The position numbers and the translations under genes were made by a program. The notes beneath the pieces are model-generated. The model was not told the DNA's origin, did no database searches, and saw nothing but the letters and a program-made list of their open reading frames with translations. DNA of 64,000 nt from Sphingorhabdus contaminans. Lineage in GTDB: Bacteria; Pseudomonadota; Alphaproteobacteria; Sphingomonadales; Sphingomonadaceae. The stretch is taken from assembly GCF_007280415.1 (NCBI RefSeq), contig NZ_VKKU01000001.1, positions 930,001-994,000 on the forward strand, in the 5' to 3' direction. This document shows, in pieces, positions 51,593 to 60,766 of this stretch. The first letter of the stretch is position 1. Every line of letters begins with the position of its first letter.

Positions 51593-53189
51593 TGGTCGCT
51601 GGGAGAGACAATATCAGAGCTTCATTGTAGAAACGTAAATCACCGCCGACATTTTTGGCGAGACTGCGCACGAGGCGTAATGAGAAGCCAAGGCCAAGCA
51701 AGGGTGCCTCGGTTGAGTCGTCGAGAACAGCGGGGCCTGAGCCGAACAATTCGGCTTCATCCATTTCCAGCAATTTGCGAGGCAGCGTCAACACGAAGCG
51801 GTTTGTTGCATTCAAGCCAGGTTCTGTCCGGAAACGGCCATCCAGCACTTCATTGGGCTCGCACCCTATGATCACCGCCGAAAGCAGCCGCGAAAAAATG
51901 CGCTCCGCCAGTTCCTTTTCAACCGCGAACGGCCGCACGGGATGGGCGTGCACCAGATTGAGGGTCACTTGAAGAAGGTCGCTCAACCCGCGGAGCCGGT
52001 CGGCGAGCCGGACCGTCAGCCAGTCGCAGTCGGTGACACCGGGTTCGGCGAAAAAATTCCCCGCTTCGATTTTTGCGGCCGTGGTCAAGTCGTCAAAACC
52101 GGCCAGCAAACGCTCCGCATCATTCAATATATTGCGCGCCAGCTGGCGGTAATCCTCGGTCACGGGGCCGAAGAGCTGCTGCTCGATAATCTCCGAAAAG
52201 CCGATGATGGCGCCCAGCGGCGTGCGCAATTCATGCACCAGTTGCTGGATATGTTCCGAACTTTGCTGGGCGGCAGAGGGAAGAAGCGCGCTTTCCGCTA
52301 CAGTGGGCCGGCGGAAGATGCCGCGATAGCCGTTAAAGCGGCCGCTGACAGGATCGAAAAAGGGCGAGGCATTGATCCGCCAGTCACCGGCAACCGAGGG
52401 GGCACCGCATAGGCGCATACGTGCGTTTTCGAGCGGCATGCGCTGGCGAAAGGCCGCTGCACCATAGGCGTCGGGGCCAGGGCCTTCATCAAAGGCGGGT
52501 TCGGCTATGTCCACACCGACAACGGCGCCCGAGGGTGCGCCTTCGATCCAGCTCACGGTTCCATTTTCGTCGGTTTCGAAACGGATTTCTGTCACCGGGG
52601 TCAGCAATTCGCTGAAATGGTCCATGGCTCTGGCGAATTCAGGCACAGGGGCGGATTGCCGTTCGGTCCTGAGCCGCTCGATACGTTCGACAATATCGCG
52701 GATCTGGACACCATTTTGCGCCTGCTTGTCCGAAGAAACTTCGGGCAGTGGCAAAACAAAGTCCGCGCCCGACCACACGGACAGGGCGCGCCGGGTCAGC
52801 GGACCGAGATCCTTCCGGTTCCGCAAAAAGCCGCGCGCACGCACCGGCATCGTGGGAACGATTTCGGCCCATTCTTCGTCGGTCAGACGGGCACCCGCGA
52901 CGGCTGCCGACGCGACGGCGGGAATATCGCCCGACAGCAGCAACACCAAGGGCGCGGACATGATGCGGCCCGCCAAAGATTTAACGCATTGTTCGCGCGT
53001 CTGCGGGGAAATTATGGGCAGAAAGTCGCGGACCTTCTGAAGACCGCGCGCGACATATTCGATATCAAAATCGATGGGGTTTTGCGCCAGAATATCAACA
53101 AGTTGCTGCCACTTCGCGGCTGCGCCATGGTCGCTGTCATTTGCCTGTCGCAAGGCAGTTTCGAGGCGATCATCAAAGCGCAATTGCAA
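51552..53189 (-). CDS. Soluble sensor histidine kinase with helical N-terminal repeats
   Basis: A 545-residue protein with no membrane segment. Residues 1 to about 190 are helical and resemble the HEAT-like DUF2336 type; a PAS-like segment (about 200-315) follows; then HisKA with the His in QLVHELRTPLGAIIGFSEIIEQQ. The ATPase domain is degenerate: no clear N-box Asn or DxGxG, only a G2-like LLGLGFSLRLVRSLAKNVGG. It may be a scaffold or slow kinase. It is upstream of and overlaps the polysaccharide deacetylase gene. No response regulator is nearby. Confidence 0.8.
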   Translation of the reverse strand: MQLRFDDRLETALRQANDSDHGAAAKWQQLVDILAQNPIDFDIEYVARGLQKVRDFLPIISPQTREQCVKSLAGRIMSAPLVLLLSGDIPAVASAAVAGARLTDEEWAEIVPTMPVRARGFLRNRKDLGPLTRRALSVWSGADFVLPLPEVSSDKQAQNGVQIRDIVERIERLRTERQSAPVPEFARAMDHFSELLTPVTEIRFETDENGTVSWIEGAPSGAVVGVDIAEPAFDEGPGPDAYGAAAFRQRMPLENARMRLCGAPSVAGDWRINASPFFDPVSGRFNGYRGIFRRPTVAESALLPSAAQQSSEHIQQLVHELRTPLGAIIGFSEIIEQQLFGPVTEDYRQLARNILNDAERLLAGFDDLTTAAKIEAGNFFAEPGVTDCDWLTVRLADRLRGLSDLLQVTLNLVHAHPVRPFAVEKELAERIFSRLLSAVIIGCEPNEVLDGRFRTEPGLNATNRFVLTLPRKLLEMDEAELFGSGPAVLDDSTEAPLLGLGFSLRLVRSLAKNVGGDLRFYNEALILSLPATNDGRTGIRDEERE

Positions 53190-53296
53190 ATATTCCTAAT
53201 GTAAAATTATCCCTGCCCCTATACCGATATACCTGCTGAAAGCTATGCGAAAGCGGCAAATTATGCGCGTCACACTATGGGACAATTGCAATCCGC

Positions 53297-53311
53297 TATA
53301 ATAATATTATA
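53297..53311. promoter_or_regulatory. A/T palindrome upstream of the Lrp-family gene
   Basis: TATAATA-A-TATTATA is a perfect 7+1+7 inverted repeat, 37 bp before the chosen start of the regulator. Its first six bases are an ideal -10 (TATAAT), so a bound dimer would block the promoter. Lrp/AsnC proteins commonly bind such A/T-rich palindromes and autoregulate. Confidence 0.5.
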
Positions 53312-53347
53312 AGCGCGTGCACAATTGGAAACGGAAATGTCGTGAGC

Positions 53348-53824
53348 ATGGCTAATATGAACCTTGATTCGATAGATTTGAAGCTTCTCGCCGAATTACA
53401 GGCGGATGGCCGAATCACGAATGTGGAACTTGCAACGAAAGTCGGCCTGACCGCCCCGCCCTGCCTTCGCCGGATGCGCGCGCTGGAGCAGTCGGGGACC
53501 ATCAAATCATATCATGCCGATATCGACGCCGCGTCCCTGGGGTACACCATTACCGTTTTCGCAATGGTCAGTCTTAAGAGCCAGGCTGAAGACGATCTGA
53601 AAGCCTTTGAACAGCATGTGCGCGCATTACCCGACGTGCGCGAATGCCATATGCTGAATGGCGAAATTGATTTCATCCTAAAAATCGTCGCGCGCGATCT
53701 GCAGTCGTTTCAGGAGTTCCTGACCTCGAAACTCACATCCGCGCCCAACGTCAATAGCGTCAAAACATCGCTGACGATCCGCACGGCCAAGGATGAGCCG
53801 GGCGTTCCCATACCCGTGGCATAA
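53348..53824 (+). CDS. Lrp/AsnC-family transcriptional regulator
   Basis: A 158-residue regulator from the ATG at 53348; a GTG at 53342 and an ATG at 53357 are alternatives. N-terminal HTH (LDSIDLKLLAELQADGRITNVELATKVGLTAPPCLRRMRALEQSG) and C-terminal RAM ligand domain (VFAMVSLKSQ, VRECHMLNGEIDFILKIVARDL). The recognition segment TAPPCLRRM is typical of the alphaproteobacterial global Lrp subgroup. The ligand is probably an amino acid. It is followed by a hairpin shared with the convergent gene. Confidence 0.9.
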   Translation: MANMNLDSIDLKLLAELQADGRITNVELATKVGLTAPPCLRRMRALEQSGTIKSYHADIDAASLGYTITVFAMVSLKSQAEDDLKAFEQHVRALPDVRECHMLNGEIDFILKIVARDLQSFQEFLTSKLTSAPNVNSVKTSLTIRTAKDEPGVPIPVA

Positions 53825-53828
53825 AAAA

Positions 53829-53846
53829 GGGAGGCCGAAGCCTCCC
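53829..53846 (-). terminator. Terminator between the convergent Lrp and TPR-like genes
   Basis: GGGAGGC-CGAA-GCCTCCC is a perfect 7-bp stem with a stable tetraloop. Read on the minus strand it is followed by TTTTTT, a full intrinsic terminator for the TPR-like gene. In plus direction the following TCTCGTTG is a poor U-tract, so it is weaker for the Lrp gene. Confidence 0.8.
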
Positions 53847-53874
53847 TCTCGTTGCATGATTTACCAGCCCTAGC

Positions 53875-55209
53875 TCAGGTCGTCGCCGGCGCAGCAGGTG
53901 CCGCCGGGGCCTTCGACAGGTGGTCGATGTACATCAACCAATATTCGGCAATCGCCTTGCGGTTTGCGCCGGTGATCAAAGCAAAATCAGCCTTCGCACC
54001 GGCATAATCGCCAAGCATGACCTTGGACATGGCAAGGCGGAAACGTGTGCGCTCGGTCTGGTCTTTACCGTCCTTGTCAAGAACAGGACCCTTTGAAAGA
54101 GCCGATTCGTAGAGCTCTTTCGCGGTGTCATATTTCTTGTGCGAGAAGAAGGAGTCAGCCGTCAGGGACGCCAGCATGCCCTTGGGGCTCGCCTTTGCAG
54201 GAGCCACAGTGCCGGCAAGCGTCGCCGTATCTTCGGTCAGGCGTGCCTTGGCTTCGGTGTATTTCTCACTGAAAGTCACGTTGTTACGGGAAATAACGCC
54301 TTTTGCGAAACCTTCTTCCAGCACGGACACCGCTTCTGCCGGATAGCGCACGCCAATATAGCTCAGGCTATCCAGATATTGGGCATATTCCTGCTGGAAC
54401 CGCAGACCGTTGGTCACGCGCATCAGGCGCATTACATCCAGCTCTTCTTCCGGATTCAGCGTCAGCGAACGGTCAAAGAACGCCAGGGCATCATGCCAAT
54501 AGTCCGGGTTATTTTCGTTTGCGAGCAACTGCTTATACCAATTTGCCGCACCGGCATAGTTCTTTGTTTTTGCAGCCAGATTTGCCGCGCGCACAAAATA
54601 TGCCTTGTTCACCTTGCCGGCAGCCTTGTCGGCTTCGATCGCCTTGCCGAGCCAGGCAATAGCGTCCGCATCACGGTTCTGTTGCGACTGGGCGTTGGAA
54701 ATCAGAAACTCGATATTGTTGCCGCGATGCCCCATATTATAGGCTTCGATCATCAGCTTTTCGGCGTTGACGAAATTCTTGCCATCATAGGCAATGGCGC
54801 CTTTGCGGAACGTATATTCCGTTTTGATATTCGCAGGCGTGGTTGCCGATGCCAGCAACAAGTCGATGCCCTGTTCCTGGAACTCGAGGTCCTTGACGCC
54901 GGCCCCGATATTGATCGCAAGGATTCCGGCTTCGTAGCGGTCATCGTCATTTGCAATCGCTGCGACAACCTTCGGGAACTCGGCTTTGGCGCCTGCGGGA
55001 TTTTTCTGCTTGTTCAGCAGGTCCACAACAGGGGTATAGGCCGCGATGAACGGCTTCGAATAATTGCGCTTCGGAGCCGCAGGTGCAGCTTCCTTCTTGT
55101 CCTTGCCCTTTTTCTCCTTGGCAGGCTTTTCCTCGGCGACAGCATACGATGCCGTCAACGGCAGCGCCAGAAGCGACAAGGTAAGGGCAAATTTGGAAAC
55201 AGACTTCAT
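53875..55209 (-). CDS. Exported TPR-like repeat protein
   Basis: A 444-residue protein with a signal peptide (SLLALPLTASYAVA|EE), then a lysine-rich spacer (KPAKEKKGKDKKEAAPAAP), then helical pairs with TPR character (YNMGHRGNNIEFLISNAQSQQ, AIAWLGKAIEADK, AANWYKQLLANE, SHKKYDTAKELYESAL). The end is Ala/Pro-rich. Probably a periplasmic protein-interaction module. No enzymatic domain is seen. Confidence 0.75.
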   Translation of the reverse strand: MKSVSKFALTLSLLALPLTASYAVAEEKPAKEKKGKDKKEAAPAAPKRNYSKPFIAAYTPVVDLLNKQKNPAGAKAEFPKVVAAIANDDDRYEAGILAINIGAGVKDLEFQEQGIDLLLASATTPANIKTEYTFRKGAIAYDGKNFVNAEKLMIEAYNMGHRGNNIEFLISNAQSQQNRDADAIAWLGKAIEADKAAGKVNKAYFVRAANLAAKTKNYAGAANWYKQLLANENNPDYWHDALAFFDRSLTLNPEEELDVMRLMRVTNGLRFQQEYAQYLDSLSYIGVRYPAEAVSVLEEGFAKGVISRNNVTFSEKYTEAKARLTEDTATLAGTVAPAKASPKGMLASLTADSFFSHKKYDTAKELYESALSKGPVLDKDGKDQTERTRFRLAMSKVMLGDYAGAKADFALITGANRKAIAEYWLMYIDHLSKAPAAPAAPATT

Positions 55210-55342
55210 TCTACTCTCCGCGATTAGGGTGTTTAGGCATATTATCTCAGATGGGGATTACTATAGATATTCGCCCTGCATAGAGCAAATAGGATAGCGA
55301 CCACGCATGAATTGCGGTTGAACAGCGGAAATTGGATAGCAA

Positions 55343-56038
55343 ATGACAAATATCGGGGCGATTATCATCGGCGCGACGGGCGGTATCGGCGCCGGACTGT
55401 TCGAAAGTCTCAAGGATCATGATGGCTTCGGAACTGTCCTCGGCCTTTCCCGTCATTCCGCTCCTGCCATCGACATTCTGGATGAGGCTAGCATTGCCGC
55501 CGCGGCAGAACATGTCCGGCAATCGGGAATCACCCCTACCCTCATCATTGTCGCGACAGGAATATTGCATAAGGACGGGCGCGGTCCCGAAAAGAGCATC
55601 AGAGAACTGGACGCCGATTGGATGGTCGAGAATTACCGACTGAACGCTGTGGCCCCTGCCCTTATCGCCAAGCATTTTCTGCCATTGATGCCACGCACGG
55701 GTCGCACCTGTTTTGCTGCCCTTTCTGCCCGGGTCGGCAGTATCTCGGATAACCGGTTAGGCGGTTGGCACAGCTATAGGGCATCGAAAGCGGCACTCAA
55801 CATGTTGATCAGGAACCTTTCGATTGAATGGCAGAGGAAAAATCCAGAGGCGATCATTGTCGGGTTGCATCCCGGCACCGTTGAAACCGGCCTGAGTGCT
55901 CCATTTAAAGGCAATCCGGAGCATGAGCGGTTTACACCTGTCAAGGCAGCCAGCCAGCTTCTGGACGTGCTTCAAGGCCTTGAAGCGGACGATTCCGGTC
56001 TGGTTTTCGCCTATGATGGACACATGGTCGCACCCTGA
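55343..56038 (+). CDS. Short-chain dehydrogenase, C-factor/CsgA-like
   Basis: A 231-residue Rossmann-fold oxidoreductase: IIIGATGGIGAGLFESL (dinucleotide-binding GxxGxG), ALSARVGSISDNRLGGWHSYRASKAALNML with the active-site Ser, Tyr and Lys (YxxxK), and HPGTVETGLSAPF. The YRASKAAL/GTVxTxLS pattern is that of the C-factor subgroup. Substrate unknown. Confidence 0.87.
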   Translation: MTNIGAIIIGATGGIGAGLFESLKDHDGFGTVLGLSRHSAPAIDILDEASIAAAAEHVRQSGITPTLIIVATGILHKDGRGPEKSIRELDADWMVENYRLNAVAPALIAKHFLPLMPRTGRTCFAALSARVGSISDNRLGGWHSYRASKAALNMLIRNLSIEWQRKNPEAIIVGLHPGTVETGLSAPFKGNPEHERFTPVKAASQLLDVLQGLEADDSGLVFAYDGHMVAP

Positions 56039-56057
56039 AGTCACCGCACCCCTTATC

Positions 56058-56066
56058 TGTGGATAA
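56058..56066 (-). promoter_or_regulatory. DnaA box upstream of gyrA
   Basis: The minus strand reads TTATCCACA, the exact DnaA consensus 9-mer. It lies about 100 bp before the gyrA start and within a CTTATC-TGTG-GATAAG inverted repeat (56052-56067). A link between replication initiation and gyrase supply is possible. Confidence 0.45.
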
Positions 56067-56164
56067 GTTGTCTAAAAAGTCGTTTTTCGGACCCCCTCGG
56101 GTGGCTTTCGGCGGCTAGCTGGTCTAGGGTCGGGCAATTCAAAAAATATAAGGATTTTCGCGGC

Positions 56165-58858
56165 GTGAGCGATGATACAGCCACTCTAGACCCCTCCGAT
56201 ATTTCTCCCGTCGACATCGTCGATGAAATGAAGTCGAGTTATCTCGACTATGCCATGTCCGTTATTGTCGCGCGTGCTCTTCCCGATGTGCGCGACGGGC
56301 TGAAGCCTGTGCACCGCCGCATATTGTTCGCGAGCCAGGAGGGCGGATTCGTCGCGGGCCGCCCATATCGTAAATCGGCCAAGATTGTCGGCGACGTCAT
56401 GGGCAACTATCACCCCCATGGCGACAGCGCGATTTACGATGCCTTGGCCCGCATGACGCAGGACTGGTCGCTGCGCGTCCCCCTGATTGATGGTCAGGGC
56501 AATTTCGGTTCAATGGACCCCGATCCTCCGGCATCGATGCGCTATACAGAGGCGCGACTGAACAAGGTTGCGAACGCCCTGCTGGATGACCTCGACAAGG
56601 ACACGGTTGATTTCCAGCCCAACTATGACGGCAGCCGGCAAGAACCGCAGGTACTACCTGCCCGCTTTCCAAACCTGCTGGTCAATGGCGCAGGCGGCAT
56701 TGCCGTCGGCATGGCCACCAATATTCCGCCTCACAATCTGGGCGAAGTTATCCGGGCTTGCCTCGCCTATATCGATAACCCCGCCATTTCGGTGGATGAG
56801 TTGATCGAGATTATTCCGGCGCCCGATTTTCCGACTGGTCCGCTGATCCTCGGTCAAGGTGGCGCCCGCGCCGCCTACCGCGAAGGAAAAGGCTCGATCA
56901 TGATGCGGGCCCGACATGAAATCGAAGAAGGACGTGGGGACCGCCGGTCGATCGTTCTGACAAGCATCCCCTTTCAGGTTGGCAAGTCCGCCCTTGTCGA
57001 GAAAATTGCCGAAGCGGCCAAAGACAAGCGGATTGAGGGCGTTTCCGATATCCGGGACGAATCGAGCCGCAAAGGTGTCCGTATCGTCATCGATCTGAAA
57101 CGCGATGCGACGCCTGACGTCGTGTTGAACCAGCTCTGGCGCCATACACAGGCGCAGTCGAGCTTCCCCGCCAATATGCTGGCCATTCGTGGCGGCCGAC
57201 CCGAAGTCCTGAATCTGCGGGACATCATCGAAAGCTTCGTCCGCTTCCGTGAAGAGGTCATCACACGCCGCACCAAATTCGAGCTGAACAAGGCACGGGA
57301 ACGCGCCCATCTGTTGCTTGGCCTTGTTGTCGCTGTCACCAATCTGGACGAAGTGGTCCGGATCATCCGTGGTTCCGCAAGTCCGGCAGAAGCGCGCGCC
57401 GCCTTGCTGGCACGGCAATGGCCGATTGCAGAGATCGCGCCCTATATCCGGCTTGTCGAAGCAGTCGAGGCGGACGTCACTGGCGACAGCTACCAATTGT
57501 CGGAACTGCAAGTTCGCGCAATTCTGGAACTGCGTCTGCATCGCCTGACGGCGCTTGGCCGGGACGAGATTGGCAAGGAATTGTCCGGTCTTGCCGTCAA
57601 TATTGCCGAATATCTCGCTATTTTGGGCGACCGGGTCAAACTTTACGAAGTCCTGAGGGCCGAACTGGTCGCAATTGACGCCGAGTTTTCTACGCCCCGC
57701 ATGTGCGAAATCACGGCAAGCTGGGATGGGCTGGACGATGAAGACCTCATGGAACGTGAGGAAATGGTCGTTACCGTTACCCATGCCGGATATATCAAGC
57801 GCACGCCGCTTGCGACCTTCCGCGCCCAGGCACGCGGTGGCAAGGGCCGTGCGGGTATGGCGACAAAAGAAGAAGATGCCGTCACCGAACTATTTGTCAC
57901 CAGCACGCATACTCCGGTGCTGTTCTTCTCGAATATCGGCAAGGTTTACCGCCTGAAAGTCTGGAAGCTGCCGGAAGGCGGTCCGCAAACACGTGGCCGG
58001 CCAATGGTCAACATTCTGCCCCTCAGCGAAGGCGAAGTCATCTCCAACGTTCTGACTCTGCCGGAAGACGAGGCCGAGTGGGGCGGCCTGAGCGTGGTCT
58101 TTGCAACTGCCAAAGGCTATGCCCGCCGTAACAGCATGGATGCCTTTGCCAATATTCCTTCAAACGGCAAAATTGCCATGAAGTTTGAGGGCGAAGATGC
58201 GGATGATCGCCTGATTGGTGTGGAATTGCTCAGCGCCGAAGACGATATTTTGCTGGCAAGCCGCAACGGCAAGGCGATCCGCTTTGCCGCCGACGACATT
58301 CGCGAATTCCAGAGCCGGGCCTCGACCGGTGTCCGGGCGATGAAACTGATCGGCGATGATCAGGTGATGTCGCTATCGATCCTGAAACGCGTTGGGACCT
58401 CTGCCGAGGAACGTGAAGAATATCTCCGGTTTGCGCCCTGGAAGCCCGAAAAGGACGGCGAACCCACCCTGTCGGCCGAACGCATCGCCGAAATGGCGGA
58501 AAAGGAACAGTTCATCCTGACGGTCTGCGCCAATGGCTATGGGAAACTATCCTCTGCCTATGGCTACCGCCGGACCGGGCGTGGCGGACAAGGTATCACC
58601 AATATTGACAATGTGGCGCGCAACGGCCCTGTCGTGGCCAGTTTCCCGGCAACCAAAGGGGATCAGCTCATGCTGGTGACGGATCAGGCAAAATTGATTC
58701 GCATGCCTTTGGACAGCCTGCGCGTTCTGGGCCGCGGAACAGCCGGTGTGCGCCTGTTCAATGTCGGTGAGAATGAACATGTCGTCAGCGCCGCCAAGAT
58801 TGAAGAGAGCGATGATGATGATGACGGCATCGGAAGTGAAGGCGTTGTCGAGGCATGA
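56165..58858 (+). CDS. gyrA: DNA gyrase subunit A
   Basis: A 897-residue topoisomerase II subunit, start GTG at 56165. Winged-helix and tower domain with the catalytic Tyr127 in SMRYTEARL; quinolone-determining region [15 protein letters not shown] with Ser88 and Asp92 unchanged (the positions of E. coli 83 and 87). The C-terminal wrapping domain has a QARGGKG version of the GyrA box and several GxxRxxR-like blades; an acidic tail ([12 protein letters not shown]) ends it. Length and the GyrA box argue against ParC. Confidence 0.96.
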   Translation: MSDDTATLDPSDISPVDIVDEMKSSYLDYAMSVIVARALPDVRDGLKPVHRRILFASQEGGFVAGRPYRKSAKIVGDVMGNYHPHGDSAIYDALARMTQDWSLRVPLIDGQGNFGSMDPDPPASMRYTEARLNKVANALLDDLDKDTVDFQPNYDGSRQEPQVLPARFPNLLVNGAGGIAVGMATNIPPHNLGEVIRACLAYIDNPAISVDELIEIIPAPDFPTGPLILGQGGARAAYREGKGSIMMRARHEIEEGRGDRRSIVLTSIPFQVGKSALVEKIAEAAKDKRIEGVSDIRDESSRKGVRIVIDLKRDATPDVVLNQLWRHTQAQSSFPANMLAIRGGRPEVLNLRDIIESFVRFREEVITRRTKFELNKARERAHLLLGLVVAVTNLDEVVRIIRGSASPAEARAALLARQWPIAEIAPYIRLVEAVEADVTGDSYQLSELQVRAILELRLHRLTALGRDEIGKELSGLAVNIAEYLAILGDRVKLYEVLRAELVAIDAEFSTPRMCEITASWDGLDDEDLMEREEMVVTVTHAGYIKRTPLATFRAQARGGKGRAGMATKEEDAVTELFVTSTHTPVLFFSNIGKVYRLKVWKLPEGGPQTRGRPMVNILPLSEGEVISNVLTLPEDEAEWGGLSVVFATAKGYARRNSMDAFANIPSNGKIAMKFEGEDADDRLIGVELLSAEDDILLASRNGKAIRFAADDIREFQSRASTGVRAMKLIGDDQVMSLSILKRVGTSAEEREEYLRFAPWKPEKDGEPTLSAERIAEMAEKEQFILTVCANGYGKLSSAYGYRRTGRGGQGITNIDNVARNGPVVASFPATKGDQLMLVTDQAKLIRMPLDSLRVLGRGTAGVRLFNVGENEHVVSAAKIEESDDDDDGIGSEGVVEA

Positions 58859-58920
58859 TATTGCAGAAAAATTGGGAGTGGTAGGCAGCAATTTTAGGTT
58901 CAAATGAAAATGGGGGGAAC

Positions 58921-59808
58921 ATGCTGGCAAATTCAAACCGCAAATTGCGGGTCTTACTGATCTGTGGGGTAGTCCCGTTTCTTATCGCTGCACGCAATAC
59001 CGTCACTCCATTACCCCAGACCATGATAGCGGCGGAAACCGGACCGCAAGTTGGTCAAACCGTTACTGTGCGGAAGGATGATGTCGTCCTGCGGGCCAAA
59101 ATTTATGAAACCGAAGTTGTTACGGTGGATGAGCCAATCTCGGTTTCTGTAGCCAAATTTTCTGACGAAATTGGGCAGGGCGACAGGTTAACACCTGTTC
59201 TAAGCCCTGCAAAAATTGAATATCTTACAGGCGCAAGCGGCCGTTTTTATTGCGGCAGGAACCAGCGCACTCGATCTGGTTTTGCTGAGGCGATGATAGG
59301 TGATTGGTTTTCCAAATATGAAGTAGAAGTGCGGTTTTGCTTCGTCGACAGCAATGACGATGGCAAGCTAGACAAATACTTCCTGTCCGGAGCAAAAGAT
59401 CCGGCCGATCAGGGGGCGCGCGATATTGTTCCGGTACCCTACACAACAAAATATCTTCAGCCCGACGAACGAGAAGGAACGGTCGAGTTAAAGGTTTTGA
59501 AGTTCAAGCCAAAAACAAATCAGATTCTCTTCAGATTGTCGGTATTCCGGAAAGATGTCCCTGAATATTTCACATATATTCTTACCGTGGACGGCGACAC
59601 ACCAAAAAACACATATCCCGACTTCAAGACAAATCCGAAAAAAGTACCCTACCCTGTCTATTTCCCCAATATCCTAGGCGCGGAGATAGTGGTTATGCGT
59701 GTTGATTCCGTCAAGGAAGAGGCGGAGATTAGAATTCTGAGGCATTTCCAAAGCCAATTATTCAAACCGATAGAAGTAAAAGTTCAGTATATTTATATCT
59801 ACGTTTGA
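58921..59808 (+). CDS. Exported protein of unknown function
   Basis: A 295-residue protein. An N-terminal hydrophobic stretch (KLRVLLICGVVPFLIAA) should be a signal or anchor; the rest is beta-rich, with DSNDDGKLDKYFLSG resembling a calcium-binding DxDxDG loop and a Cys pair (FYCGRN, RFCFVD). GGGGGG lies 3 nt before the ATG. Not assigned to a family. The low-complexity and codon style are A/T-rich compared with gyrA. Confidence 0.55.
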   Translation: MLANSNRKLRVLLICGVVPFLIAARNTVTPLPQTMIAAETGPQVGQTVTVRKDDVVLRAKIYETEVVTVDEPISVSVAKFSDEIGQGDRLTPVLSPAKIEYLTGASGRFYCGRNQRTRSGFAEAMIGDWFSKYEVEVRFCFVDSNDDGKLDKYFLSGAKDPADQGARDIVPVPYTTKYLQPDEREGTVELKVLKFKPKTNQILFRLSVFRKDVPEYFTYILTVDGDTPKNTYPDFKTNPKKVPYPVYFPNILGAEIVVMRVDSVKEEAEIRILRHFQSQLFKPIEVKVQYIYIYV

Positions 59809-59993
59809 CCGCTCTATAACCCACACTTTTCGGGAAGTGGATCGCTTCGATTTTTGCTTCAACCGCACAGATTTCCAGCATTGAAATGTAGGGTTGCCGG
59901 TGCGAGACAATGATCGCCAGACAACGGCATCGCTCTTTGACAGTTTGGATATTTAACAAGCGCGATATATGCCATTAACTTAAAGCAACAAAG

Positions 59994-60031
59994 GATACAA
60001 AATCATAACTGTTTTCGGTATCTTTTGTATC
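59994..60031. repeat. Inverted repeat downstream of the lysoplasmalogenase gene
   Basis: GATACAAAA and TTTTGTATC are perfect 9-bp arms with a 20-bp spacer; the right part also has TATCTTTT twice in tandem. It lies between convergent genes and may help termination, though the stem is weak. Confidence 0.3.
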
Positions 60032-60069
60032 TTTTGAAAGCGAGGTTACGGAAATTGGCCTCCGTTTTC

Positions 60070-60747
60070 TTACTCTTCGCCGTGCAGGAAATGTCCTCTT
60101 TTAACGAGGGTCTGCGCTATTCCGATCGCAATCATGAGCACGCCGAAATAATATAAATACCAAATGGCAAGGCTGGTTATTTCGGAATTGGCCAAAGGTC
60201 CCAGACGCGCAAAAATAAGCAAATCGGATATTACGAAGAAAACAGCGCCAACGCCGACGCGATAACGCGGGAAATTACTGCTCCATGCCATTGCGGCCAT
60301 CGCGCCCAAAATCACGCTATATGCAGCGACCTGGACACCTTCCTCGCTATTTCCCGGTAGATAAAAGGCAATAACCGGTGTCAGCACGAACAGGCAGATC
60401 GCCAACAATTTCTGGCTGAATACCGCGCCCACGCGGCGATGGCGGAAATAAATAGCAATCGCCACCAGATGGCCCGCCGCAAATGAAACCGCACCGGCAA
60501 CCATCGATAGCTCGATTAACCCGTCGCCAAGGGCGTACAGGCCGAGCATCAACGCCAGCAACGCGAATTCACCCTCATGGTGACGTCGCAATGCAAAGGG
60601 CACCAGAAATCCGACTGCTGCCATCTTCCATATTATTGCGAACAGGCCGCCTTCTATCGGCAAAAACAGCCATGTTGCCGGAAAACTCAACCCGGCGAGC
60701 AAGCTTGCCAAAAGCCAAGGACGTTTGTGCGCCAGATCTTGCGCCAT
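60070..60747 (-). CDS. Lysoplasmalogenase-like YhhN-family membrane protein
   Basis: A 225-residue protein with about eight hydrophobic helices. ALRRHHEGEFALLALMLGLYALGDGLIE and YRVGVGAVFFVISDLLIFARLG contain the family's conserved Asp-bearing helices (GDGLIE, SDLLI). Characterised homologues cleave the vinyl-ether bond of lysoplasmalogens. The bacterial role is unclear, because plasmalogens are rare in aerobic bacteria. Start ATG 60747 with AAGGGG upstream; an earlier in-frame start lacks family character. Confidence 0.8.
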   Translation of the reverse strand: MAQDLAHKRPWLLASLLAGLSFPATWLFLPIEGGLFAIIWKMAAVGFLVPFALRRHHEGEFALLALMLGLYALGDGLIELSMVAGAVSFAAGHLVAIAIYFRHRRVGAVFSQKLLAICLFVLTPVIAFYLPGNSEEGVQVAAYSVILGAMAAMAWSSNFPRYRVGVGAVFFVISDLLIFARLGPLANSEITSLAIWYLYYFGVLMIAIGIAQTLVKRGHFLHGEE

Positions 60748-60766
60748 ATGACTATACCCCTTTTCG

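Noticed and set aside
54139-55227. Open frame of about 362 codons antisense to the TPR-like gene
   Set aside because: The minus-strand product has a signal peptide, regular repeats, and a terminator in the right place; the plus-strand product is cysteine-rich and featureless.
56419-56461. Possible quinolone-resistance changes in gyrA
   Set aside because: Ser88 and Asp92 at the two key positions are the susceptible residues.
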